DNA of 13,724 nucleotides from an uncultured Peptoniphilus sp. (lineage in GTDB: Bacteria; Bacillota; Clostridia; Tissierellales; Peptoniphilaceae), in NCBI GenBank assembly GCA_902489255.1, contig CABTZF010000030.1:1-13724 (forward strand), in the 5' to 3' direction. The position numbers and the translations under genes are program-made. This document shows positions 1-5,580 of this stretch, piece by piece. Within the stretch, counting starts at the first letter, position 1; each line of letters opens with the position of its first letter. The notes beneath the pieces were generated by a model, which saw only the letters and a list, made by a program, of their open reading frames with translations, was not told where the DNA came from and did no database searches.

Positions 1-44
1 AGAGACTCGAGCTAACGAGCCTCCCCAATATTTGACATAGAGCC
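1..44. mobile_element. Terminal inverted repeat of a probable ISL3-family insertion sequence (element mostly outside window)
   Basis: Read on the minus strand, positions 44 down to 23 begin GGCTCTATGTCAAATATTGG. This resembles the ISL3-family terminal repeats I remember, which start GGCTCT(T/A)TGTCAAA. The orientation places the body of the element to the left of the window. The next bases outward, aaaatatg at 45-52, are AT-rich and 8 bp long, which would suit the 8-bp target duplication of ISL3 elements. The other copy cannot be seen. No transposase sequence is present here, so this rests on the end motif alone. Confidence 0.45.
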
Positions 45-78
45 AAAATATGTTAATTTGATATATTTTACCGACAAT

Positions 79-106
79 AAAAAAAGGAGATAAAAATCCC
101 CTCTTT
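79..106 (-). terminator. Rho-independent terminator of the ytxH-ytxG-like operon
   Basis: On the minus strand an 11-bp stem (arms 96-106 and 81-91, with one G-U pair in the GC core) closes a 4-base loop at 92-95. It runs straight into a T-tract. It lies about 45 bases past the stop codon of the DUF948-like gene, as expected for the end of that transcript. Confidence 0.75.
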
Positions 107-149
107 ATTACATACTAAAATATTCAAAATTCTATTGGTTTAATATATT

Positions 150-641
150 TCATTTCAATAATACATCTTTTAATGATGCAATAATTTCTTTAAAAATATA
201 AAAATAATCAATTACATTGTCTACATTTAATGAAATTGTTTTTGCAGTATCTGAAACTACATCTGAAACATCATTTATAGTGTTTGAAAATTTTACAGTT
301 GTTGTGTCAACTTTCCTTGATATTCCAGTAACTGTATCTGAAACGCTGCCAACAGCCGTAATTACTTTTGCCACTTCCGGCTTGGCATCGTCTACAATTT
401 CTGTAGCCTTATCTGTAATTTTATTAACATTTTTAGTTATATCCGTTACATTTTCCATAAGTCCCGGTATTGACCTTATTGTATTGTCAATTTCACCACG
501 ATTTTGCTCTACTATCCCATTTACATTTTTTAATATTTTAATAACTTTAACTAATGCTAAAAATAAAGCTACCAGAACACAAATACCGGCTAAATATAGA
601 AAAAGGGAAAGCAAGTCATGGAGAGTAAATGCTTGATTCAT
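150..641 (-). CDS. Membrane-anchored coiled-coil protein, YtxG/DUF948-like
   Basis: This is a 163-residue protein with one N-terminal transmembrane segment at about residues 9-33. A long hydrophilic, heptad-like helical region (about 35-150) follows, rich in V, I, T, D and N, with repeated NxV/TDxV patterns. This is the architecture of DUF948 proteins such as Bacillus YtxG: a membrane anchor followed by a coiled coil, with no catalytic motifs. The molecular function of the family is not well established; it is linked to general stress. The start ATG follows AAGGGG at good spacing. The gene lies 12 bases after the YtxH-like gene and is almost certainly co-transcribed with it. The order here is H then G, while in Bacillus subtilis the operon is ytxG-ytxH-ytxJ. 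The family assignment comes from architecture and context more than from a diagnostic motif. Confidence 0.65.
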   Translation of the reverse strand: MNQAFTLHDLLSLFLYLAGICVLVALFLALVKVIKILKNVNGIVEQNRGEIDNTIRSIPGLMENVTDITKNVNKITDKATEIVDDAKPEVAKVITAVGSVSDTVTGISRKVDTTTVKFSNTINDVSDVVSDTAKTISLNVDNVIDYFYIFKEIIASLKDVLLK

Positions 642-653
642 TTTAAAACCCCT

Positions 654-1211
654 TTATTTTTTAGCTTCTTTTTCTACCTTATCCTTGGTTTCTTTAGCTG
701 TTTCTTTTACTTTTTCTTTTGATTTTTCAGCTTCTTCTTTAAGGTCCTTTGCTCCTTCTTTTACGTCTTCTTTTATATCTTTGGCAGTTTCTTTTACTTC
801 ATCAGTGGTATTTTTTACATCGTCTTTAAGGTCTTTAGCTCCTGATTTAACAATTTCTCCTATTGCTTTTGCCTTAGCTTTTGCAACTTCAACGTTATCA
901 TCCAGTTCACTTTTCTTTTCAATTAAATTATCTTTAAAATCTGCATATGATTTTTTTACTTGGTCAGAAGCTTGATATGCTTTAAATTGAATTGTATCAG
1001 CTGTATCCTTAGCAACATTTACTGCTGTATCTGCAAGATCATTAGCCTTATTAGCTATATCTTCTCTAGTTTTCTTTCCTTCTTGAGGGGCAAATAAAAT
1101 ACCTCCAACAAGACCTATGGCTGCTCCCGTAATAATCTTTGAAGCTTCTTTTAATTGTCTTCTTCTAACTGCTTGACGTTTTTTTTCTTCTAAATAATCA
1201 AATAATCCCAT
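654..1211 (-). CDS. YtxH-domain general stress-type protein with LEA-like repeats
   Basis: This is a 185-residue protein. A basic N-terminus (residues 8-24) leads into a glycine-rich hydrophobic segment at 26-41 that ends in the YtxH hallmark G-ILFAP-GK-TRE (about 36-50). The rest is highly charged and lysine/alanine-rich. From about residue 120 it becomes a run of degenerate 11-residue repeats of the type K-D-L-K-E-E-A/V-K-x-x, like late-embryogenesis-abundant proteins. In Bacillus, ytxH is a general stress gene. The role here is probably envelope or dehydration-type stress protection, inferred from the family. The start is well set by AAGGAGA upstream of ATG. The gene heads a two-gene minus-strand operon with the DUF948-like gene and has a sigma-B-like promoter about 34 bases upstream (1245-1270). 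The repeats are low-complexity, so similarity searches will give many weak hits. Confidence 0.8.
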   Translation of the reverse strand: MGLFDYLEEKKRQAVRRRQLKEASKIITGAAIGLVGGILFAPQEGKKTREDIANKANDLADTAVNVAKDTADTIQFKAYQASDQVKKSYADFKDNLIEKKSELDDNVEVAKAKAKAIGEIVKSGAKDLKDDVKNTTDEVKETAKDIKEDVKEGAKDLKEEAEKSKEKVKETAKETKDKVEKEAKK

Positions 1212-1244
1212 AAGTGTCTCCTTTATTTTTTATTTATTTTATTA

Positions 1245-1270
1245 TTACCCTTAAGTTGTTTTTGATAAAC
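1245..1270 (-). promoter_or_regulatory. Sigma-B-like promoter upstream of the ytxH-like operon
   Basis: On the minus strand GTTTAT (1270-1265) is followed after 14 bases by GGGTAA (1250-1245). The general-stress sigma-B consensus is GTTTAA, 12-15 bases, GGGTAT, so each hexamer matches at five of six positions. No good sigma-A promoter with 16-18 spacing is seen between the 6S-like RNA and the gene. The Bacillus ytxGHJ operon is known to be under sigma-B and sigma-H control, which makes the match more credible. Whether this organism encodes sigma-B is not shown here. Confidence 0.5.
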
Positions 1271-1290
1271 ACAACTGTAAAAAATTAATA

Positions 1291-1470
1291 AAAATCCGCA
1301 ATGCCGTTTGTTGATTAATTCAGACCCGCCCCATAATTAAGGTGGGTAACTTATTAAGGCTTTCTGACTTCCACTCTAAGGAGGCTTGTCATATGACCCT
1401 AAACACAGTTTCCCGTGTCTGATTTGTCGGTTGAATTAATGTAAACTGTCACGTACATCGCAGATATCTT
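1291..1470 (-). ncRNA. ssrS: Probable 6S RNA (SsrS), RNA polymerase-binding regulatory RNA
   Basis: About 180 nt lie between two genes with no reading frame but clear RNA structure and a consensus promoter. On the minus strand the ends pair: CUGCGAUG near the 5' end with CAUUGCGG near the 3' end, followed by a U-rich tail. Inside are ACACGG-GAAA-CUGUGU (a hairpin with a GNRA loop) and the segment GUCAGAAAGCCUUAAUAAG. The latter resembles the conserved 3' side of the 6S central bubble (AGAAGCCUUAAAA in E. coli). A C-rich/G-rich 3' hairpin (ACCCACC with GGCGGGU, one mismatch) follows. 6S RNA is a long, nearly closed hairpin that mimics an open promoter and binds the housekeeping RNA polymerase in stationary phase. 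The length of 180 nt is typical. The call is by remembered motifs and structure; the 3' end is approximate. Confidence 0.7.
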
Positions 1471-1476
1471 TATTAA

Positions 1477-1505
1477 ATTATACAATAATACGCTTTAAAA
1501 TTCAA
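1477..1505 (-). promoter_or_regulatory. Sigma-A promoter of the 6S-like RNA
   Basis: The minus strand has TTGAAT (1505-1500), a 17-base spacer, and a perfect TATAAT (1482-1477). The predicted start at about 1470 lies just outside the terminal helix of the RNA. The -35 box overlaps the last codons of the pseudouridine synthase gene. Confidence 0.75.
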
Positions 1506-2404
1506 GAATATTCACACAACAGGTCGATGAAATCTGAAGGAATACAACTTTTTACTACTATTTGTTCTCCAGTTCGTGGCAATTTGAATTTTAAACTATA
1601 GCTGTGAAGAGCCTGTCTATTTAATAATTTATTGTCTTCTTCCTTATAATTATATAGGGTGTCTGCAATTATCGGATGACCTATTGAAGCCATATGAACC
1701 CTAATTTGATGAGTCCTTCCCGTATATAGTCTTAAATAAACCAGGCTTATTTTTTTTAAATCTTTTATTACTTCATATTTTGTTCTTGCGTACTTACCTG
1801 TTTCAATATTTATTTCTCTTTTTATTCCATCGTCTGACCTGGCAATGGGTTTAATAATTTCACCTTCTTTTTCTTTAAAATCCCCCCTACAAAGAGCAAC
1901 ATACGTCTTAACTACTTCATTATTTTCAAATTCTTCTGCCAACTTAGCATGGGCAAAGGAATTTTTTGCAATTATTATTAAGCCTGATGTATCCCTATCA
2001 AGTCTATTTACAAATCTAACTTTTCTCTTTATATTATTTTCCTGAAAATAACCTATCATATAATTTAAGAGGGTATCTTTTAAGTCATCTTTGTCGGTAT
2101 GGGTAACCATATTGGCCTCCTTATCGACTATTATCAAATCATTATCTTCATAAATTATTTTTATATCTTTTGTTTGCCCCAAGCCATTATAGGATTCTTC
2201 AGGAAATTTAATGGCTATACTGTCGCCCTTTTTTAAATCCATATTTTTATAGACTCTCTTGCCGTTAATATAGACATTACTTTCTCTACAGGCTTTTTTT
2301 ACAAGCCTTGAGGAAATATTTTGTTTTTCCAAATATTTTCTTGATTTTATATTATCTTCATCTACTTCAAATTCTAAGTATTCATAGGGATTTAATTTTT
2401 TCAT
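1502..2404 (-). CDS. RluA/RluD-family RNA pseudouridine synthase
   Basis: This 300-residue protein has the usual layout of the large RluA-type enzymes. An N-terminal S4-like RNA-binding domain at about 16-68 contains V-Y-I-N-G-K-R-V and a K-K-G-D motif. The catalytic pseudouridine synthase domain spans about 80-290. The catalytic motif N-R-L-D-R-D-T-S-G lies at 133-141, with Asp136 as the expected nucleophile; the first position is Asn rather than His, which is common in Firmicutes. The G-R-T-H-Q-I-R-V-H-M motif is at 228-237, followed by G-H-P-I-I-A-D. It converts specific uridines in rRNA or tRNA to pseudouridine. The target cannot be told from sequence because RluA, RluC, RluD and several Bacillus paralogues share these motifs. 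The start follows GAGGAA, with a good promoter at 2444-2472. Confidence 0.9.
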   Translation of the reverse strand: MKKLNPYEYLEFEVDEDNIKSRKYLEKQNISSRLVKKACRESNVYINGKRVYKNMDLKKGDSIAIKFPEESYNGLGQTKDIKIIYEDNDLIIVDKEANMVTHTDKDDLKDTLLNYMIGYFQENNIKRKVRFVNRLDRDTSGLIIIAKNSFAHAKLAEEFENNEVVKTYVALCRGDFKEKEGEIIKPIARSDDGIKREINIETGKYARTKYEVIKDLKKISLVYLRLYTGRTHQIRVHMASIGHPIIADTLYNYKEEDNKLLNRQALHSYSLKFKLPRTGEQIVVKSCIPSDFIDLLCEYS

Positions 2405-2424
2405 TTTTTCCTCTTTTTGTAGTA

Positions 2425-2453
2425 TTAAAATTAATCTTAGTTTATAATATAAA
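2425..2453 (+). promoter_or_regulatory. Possible promoter of NAD kinase gene
   Basis: TTAAAA (2425-2430), a 17-base spacer and TATAAA (2448-2453) lie about 33 bases before the NAD kinase start. A better -10, TATAAT at 2443-2448, has only a poorly spaced -35 (TTGTAG, 20 bases away). Either would overlap the divergent minus-strand promoter. Confidence 0.3.
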
Positions 2454-2472
2454 ATAGTAATAAGAATTTCAA
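2444..2472 (-). promoter_or_regulatory. Sigma-A promoter of the pseudouridine synthase gene
   Basis: The minus strand has TTGAAA (2472-2467), a 17-base spacer, and TATTAT (2449-2444). It starts transcription near 2437, about 33 bases before the gene. The -10 box overlaps a plus-strand TATAAT/TATAAA stretch (2443-2453) that may serve NAD kinase. Confidence 0.65.
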
Positions 2473-2485
2473 GTGAGGAAAATTA

Positions 2486-3289
2486 ATGACTGATCGTATT
2501 ATAAATATTCTAACTAACGCAAATTATCACTCTAAAAGAAATGCATCAAAATTATATAGTGCCTTGGTGAATTATGGCTTTAAACCCTTTTATGGCTTCA
2601 ATGAAGAGGCTGAACTTTGTATTTGCGTTGGTGGAGATGGGTCATTCTTAAAAGCTGTTCATAAAAATAATTTTCCGTCCATTCCTTTTGTAGGTATTAA
2701 TACCGGTCACTTAGGATTTTACCAAGAAATTCTTCCTGAAGATATAGAAAAATTTATAGAAGCTTACCTGGCCGGTAACTATACGGAAACTGCTATAAAA
2801 TTATTAAAGGCAGAAGTCTATACAAAAAATAAAATTTTTATCCAATACGGAATAAATGAAATGGTCCTAAAAGCCAGTCACTCCAAACTTATTCATATGA
2901 ATGTTTTTATAGATAGAAATCATTTGGAAAAATTCTCTGGAGATGGTCTTTTAATTTCAACTCCCTCAGGTTCAACAGCCTATAACTTTTCAAGCGGCGG
3001 TGCAATAGTCCACCCTTCTTTAAACGTATTGCAGATGACACCTATATCTCCTGTTAATTCTACTGCATACAGGTCCCTCGCCTCTTCTATAATCGTGCCC
3101 GGAAACCATACTCTTTCTCTTGTTGTAGAAAAAAGATATGCTAATTTTAACCTTCTTTTGGTGGATGGAGTGGAAATTTTTTATAATGATCTCCAAAGAA
3201 TCAACTTTATGTTATCCAAGAGGTATATAAGTAAATTATTATTTTCTGAAAATTCTTATTGGGATAAATTAAAAGATAAATTCCTGTAA
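2486..3289 (+). CDS. nadK: NAD kinase (ATP:NAD 2'-phosphotransferase)
   Basis: This 267-residue protein phosphorylates NAD to NADP in the cytosol. Family motifs are intact and in order. G-G-D-G-S at 49-53 is the nucleotide-binding and catalytic loop. N-T-G-H-L-G-F is at 72-78 and N-E at 124-125. The glycine-rich S-G-D-G-L-L-I-S-T-P-S-G-S-T-A-Y stretch is at 151-166, and G-G-A-I-V-H-P follows at 171-177. The length is normal for the Firmicutes PpnK type. The ATG is preceded by GAGG at suitable spacing. The gene is transcribed divergently from the pseudouridine synthase. In many Firmicutes nadK sits beside such a synthase, so the pairing is familiar, although here they diverge. A terminator follows directly after the stop codon. 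Confidence 0.96.
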   Translation: MTDRIINILTNANYHSKRNASKLYSALVNYGFKPFYGFNEEAELCICVGGDGSFLKAVHKNNFPSIPFVGINTGHLGFYQEILPEDIEKFIEAYLAGNYTETAIKLLKAEVYTKNKIFIQYGINEMVLKASHSKLIHMNVFIDRNHLEKFSGDGLLISTPSGSTAYNFSSGGAIVHPSLNVLQMTPISPVNSTAYRSLASSIIVPGNHTLSLVVEKRYANFNLLLVDGVEIFYNDLQRINFMLSKRYISKLLFSENSYWDKLKDKFL

Positions 3290-3296
3290 AAAAAAA

Positions 3297-3325
3297 CGAG
3301 TAGACATGATAATCTACCCGTTTTT
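3297..3325. terminator. Bidirectional terminator between convergent nadK and DUF4179 gene
   Basis: Arms 3297-3304 and 3313-3320 form an 8-bp stem around an 8-base loop, with A-tract on one side and T-tract on the other. On the minus strand every pair forms (one G-U) and nine U follow. On the plus strand there is one A-C mismatch and a weaker tail, so it works best for the minus-strand operon. Confidence 0.75.
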
Positions 3326-3326
3326 C

Positions 3327-4400
3327 TTATTTTGATAAATCTAAGTCAAAAGTTTTTCCTATAATTTTTTCTTTCTTATTAATTATTTTTCCTTTTTCCC
3401 TTTTGCCTTCAACTCTTATTAAATTCATTTTGAAAATATCTTTAGAATTATAAAGATCAGCCAAACTTATATCGCTTTTATAAGGTGCACCTTTGCAATT
3501 TTTATCACTAAATTCATATATGCACTTATATAAACCATCTACTGATTTTCCTTGGTTCACATCAAATATTAAAGTTTGACCCTTAGAATTTTTTCCTTTC
3601 ACATAATAATCTACCGTCTTTTTATTACCCCAAATTTTAATGATCGGTTGGTCTATTTCAATAATCGCCTTAACTTTATCTATTTTAGCCTTTAAAATTC
3701 TATATTTCTTGTCCTTATCAATATAGTAATTTTCCAAGAAAACTCTTTGGTTTATCTGAGATTTTTCCTTAGGAACTTTTACTTCAATATAATTTCTGTC
3801 ACTTGAATCATCAAAATTATCATATCCTAGAATTATATCTAAATCTACATTAGAAGGTATTTCTTTATCCAAAAGAATTTCTGAATAGGCGCTGATCAAA
3901 TTGTTTTCAATTTTATCTGGTTTAACAGATGTAGATTCAGGGCAATATTCAACCCCGTTTATTTTTAAAGAGCTTGGTATATAAATTTCATTTTCGTATT
4001 TTTGAGGATAAATTAGATTTAAGTATATAAATCTGCCATCAGTTAAAATATTTTCGATCATAAAAGACGCTTTTTTAAAATTAATAGGTTTATGAAGCTC
4101 AATCACATTTACTTCTATATCTTTAGACAAATCACCGGCATCAGAAAGACTAATTTTTTTATCTGTAAAAAATTCTTCAACATATGCGTGAATTTTTTCA
4201 TTAGATGCAAAAACAAAAGATCCCAAAATAAATATACCTGCTGCTATTGCTCCAACTTTTCTAAAATTAAATTTTTTATTTGAGTGAATTTTTTCCTTGA
4301 TTTTTCTTTCAAGTTTTATGTTTTCTTCATCAGTTAATTTTTGTTCTTTATACACAGTATTCACTTCATTTAAAAGCCCATAAATTTCTTTTTTATTCAT
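3327..4400 (-). CDS. DUF4179 membrane protein, probable anti-sigma factor
   Basis: This is a protein of about 357 residues. It has a cytoplasmic N-terminal stretch of about 48 residues rich in charged helix and one transmembrane segment at about 49-65. A large extracytoplasmic domain of beta-type character (about 70-357) follows. This layout, directly behind a sigma factor gene, is that of DUF4179-type anti-sigma factors: the N-terminus would hold the sigma factor at the membrane and the outer domain would sense an unknown signal. I place the start at the ATG at 4400 (reading M-N-K-K-E-I). It has a strong AAAGGTGA site, and that site overlaps the stop of the sigma gene. A start seven codons upstream at 4421 would lie inside the sigma gene and has no better ribosome site. 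Function is inferred from family and context. No catalytic motif is visible. Confidence 0.75.
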   Translation of the reverse strand: MNKKEIYGLLNEVNTVYKEQKLTDEENIKLERKIKEKIHSNKKFNFRKVGAIAAGIFILGSFVFASNEKIHAYVEEFFTDKKISLSDAGDLSKDIEVNVIELHKPINFKKASFMIENILTDGRFIYLNLIYPQKYENEIYIPSSLKINGVEYCPESTSVKPDKIENNLISAYSEILLDKEIPSNVDLDIILGYDNFDDSSDRNYIEVKVPKEKSQINQRVFLENYYIDKDKKYRILKAKIDKVKAIIEIDQPIIKIWGNKKTVDYYVKGKNSKGQTLIFDVNQGKSVDGLYKCIYEFSDKNCKGAPYKSDISLADLYNSKDIFKMNLIRVEGKREKGKIINKKEKIIGKTFDLDLSK

Positions 4401-4404
4401 AAAA

Positions 4405-4914
4405 TCACCTTTCAAATTCATCTTTTAAATTCTTCCTTGCTCTTTTTACTCTAGAATAAAGGACATCCTTGCTTACAGAAAGCTCATTTGATAATTCATC
4501 ATAAGTTCTTCCCTCCAAAAAAATTTTTTCAAAAATCATCTTATCCTCTGCTGATAAATAATTAAAAATTTCTTCAATAAGTAAAAGATTTAAAATCCTA
4601 TCATCTTTTATATGAAGATTGTCATCAAGCTCACAAGATTTGTGCCTTAATTCTTTTCTCAGTGCATCTATAGCCTTATATCTGGCAATACTTGCACACC
4701 AATTTTTAAAAGAAGACTTTTTTTCATTATAAGAATTTATATTTTCCCATACCGCAAATATAGAATCATTTAAAACTTCTTCCCTTATATTTGGAAAATC
4801 CCTCAGCCTGTCACTTATAACATTTTTCATTAATCCGGCATATTCTTTAATAAAAGCTGATAAAATTCGCTCATCCTTCCTCATTAATCCTCTTATTATT
4901 TCTTTTTCATTCAT
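4405..4914 (-). CDS. RNA polymerase sigma-70 family factor (ECF-like)
   Basis: This is a compact 169-residue sigma factor. Region 2 spans about 17-90, including E-E-V-L-N-D-S-I-F-A-V-W-E-N at 45-58 and F-K-N-W-C-A-S-I-A-R-Y-K-A-I-D at 69-83. A short linker (91-110) precedes region 4 at about 112-165. The region 4 helix-turn-helix reads R-T-Y-D-E-L-S-N-E-L-S-V-S-K-D-V-L-Y-S-R at 136-155. There is no region 1 or 3, as in ECF sigma factors. It would direct RNA polymerase to a small regulon, held in check by the DUF4179 protein encoded next: the sigma stop codon and the downstream Shine-Dalgarno overlap, so translation is likely coupled. The start ATG follows AGGTGA. No clear autoregulatory promoter was found in the short upstream gap. 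Confidence 0.88.
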   Translation of the reverse strand: MNEKEIIRGLMRKDERILSAFIKEYAGLMKNVISDRLRDFPNIREEVLNDSIFAVWENINSYNEKKSSFKNWCASIARYKAIDALRKELRHKSCELDDNLHIKDDRILNLLLIEEIFNYLSAEDKMIFEKIFLEGRTYDELSNELSVSKDVLYSRVKRARKNLKDEFER

Positions 4915-4961
4915 TTTTTCACCTATTAATATATTCGTATAAATTCTTCAATTTAGGCAAT

Positions 4962-4988
4962 AAAAAATCCTCAGAATAAATCTGAGGA
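4962..4988 (-). terminator. Rho-independent terminator of the PspC-domain gene
   Basis: On the minus strand TCCTCAGA (4988-4981) and TCTGAGGA (4975-4968) make a perfect 8-bp stem around a 5-base loop, followed by six U. It sits six bases past the PspC gene stop, between it and the sigma gene. The sigma/anti-sigma pair is therefore probably transcribed separately or by read-through. Confidence 0.85.
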
Positions 4989-4993
4989 ATCTT

Positions 4994-5263
4994 TTAATAA
5001 AAATCGTTATCGTTATTTGAACCACCGAAATTGTTTGTCTTTTCTTTTTCTTTATAATAATTTTCGGCATCTTTAGGGTCTTTAGGCTCCAGAGGAATTA
5101 CCAGGGCCGCTATTATATAAATCCAAATGCTAACTCCTCCAACAAATATCAAAGCCAAAGTTATAAGCCTTATAATTGAGGAATCTATTCCCAAGTATTC
5201 CGCAAGGCCTCCACAAACGCCCCCAATAACCTTATCACTTCTTGACCTATATAATTTTTTCAT
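4994..5263 (-). CDS. Small PspC-domain membrane protein
   Basis: This 89-residue protein is mostly one PspC domain. L-Y-R-S-R-S-D-K-V-I-G-G-V-C-G-G-L-A-E-Y-L-G-I-D (4-27) is the classic family opening. A hydrophobic segment at about 31-57 ends in the typical A-A-L-V-I-P. A short acidic and asparagine-rich tail follows. PspC proteins sit in the inner membrane and act in envelope-stress response; in Firmicutes many are stand-alone small proteins of unknown partner. The start follows GAGGTGG. A TATAAT lies at 5291-5286 on the minus strand without a convincing -35 box. It is monocistronic judging by the strong terminator after it. Confidence 0.9.
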   Translation of the reverse strand: MKKLYRSRSDKVIGGVCGGLAEYLGIDSSIIRLITLALIFVGGVSIWIYIIAALVIPLEPKDPKDAENYYKEKEKTNNFGGSNNDNDFY

Positions 5264-5580
5264 CTTCCACCTCTTTATAGCTTTTATTATAGTCTTAAAT
5301 TCTTAATTATTTCTTAGTTACTTATAAATATTCACAAATTTTATACCCAAATATCAGCTTATAAATAAAATAATTAAAATTTTTATTAGACTAGTAAAGA
5401 TTGATTTCTGAAAATCCTTAAAAAATTATAACTGCTACGCCAATACAATACCAAAAAAAATACTTTTACTTCAATTCAACTTTAAATAGAATAAATTTAA
5501 AAATCATAAATTTATAAGGTCAATTGTAGGCACACCGGATTGTATATACTATGAATAAAAACTTTCCTTTACCAACTATT
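5264..5580. other. AT-rich intergenic region with no supported gene
   Basis: About 317 bases lie between the pyruvate carboxylase stop and the PspC start. They hold the PspC ribosome site and a TATAAT at 5286-5291 (minus). I see no convincing hairpin terminator for the carboxylase gene. A short plus-strand frame near 5431-5460 has a faint transposase-tail look (A-T-P-I-Q-Y-Q) but is too short to call. Confidence 0.5.

Noticed and set aside
217..636. Long open frame on the plus strand opposite the DUF948-like gene
   Set aside because: It mirrors the codon pattern of the coiled-coil gene, has no ribosome site and no recognisable protein features. Similar antisense frames over the YtxH, pyc, rpsI and CoaX genes were dropped for the same reason.
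4915..4961. Promoter for the sigma factor gene (TTGCCT or TTGAAG with AT-rich -10 candidates)
   Set aside because: No combination has acceptable spacing and box quality, and no ECF-type -35 (GGAAC-like) is seen.
5431..5480. Short plus-strand frame with A-T-P-I-Q-Y-Q, like the end of IS3-family transposases (S/T-P-V-Q-Y-R)
   Set aside because: Only a few residues match and the expected upstream motif is not there; chance is likely in AT-rich DNA.
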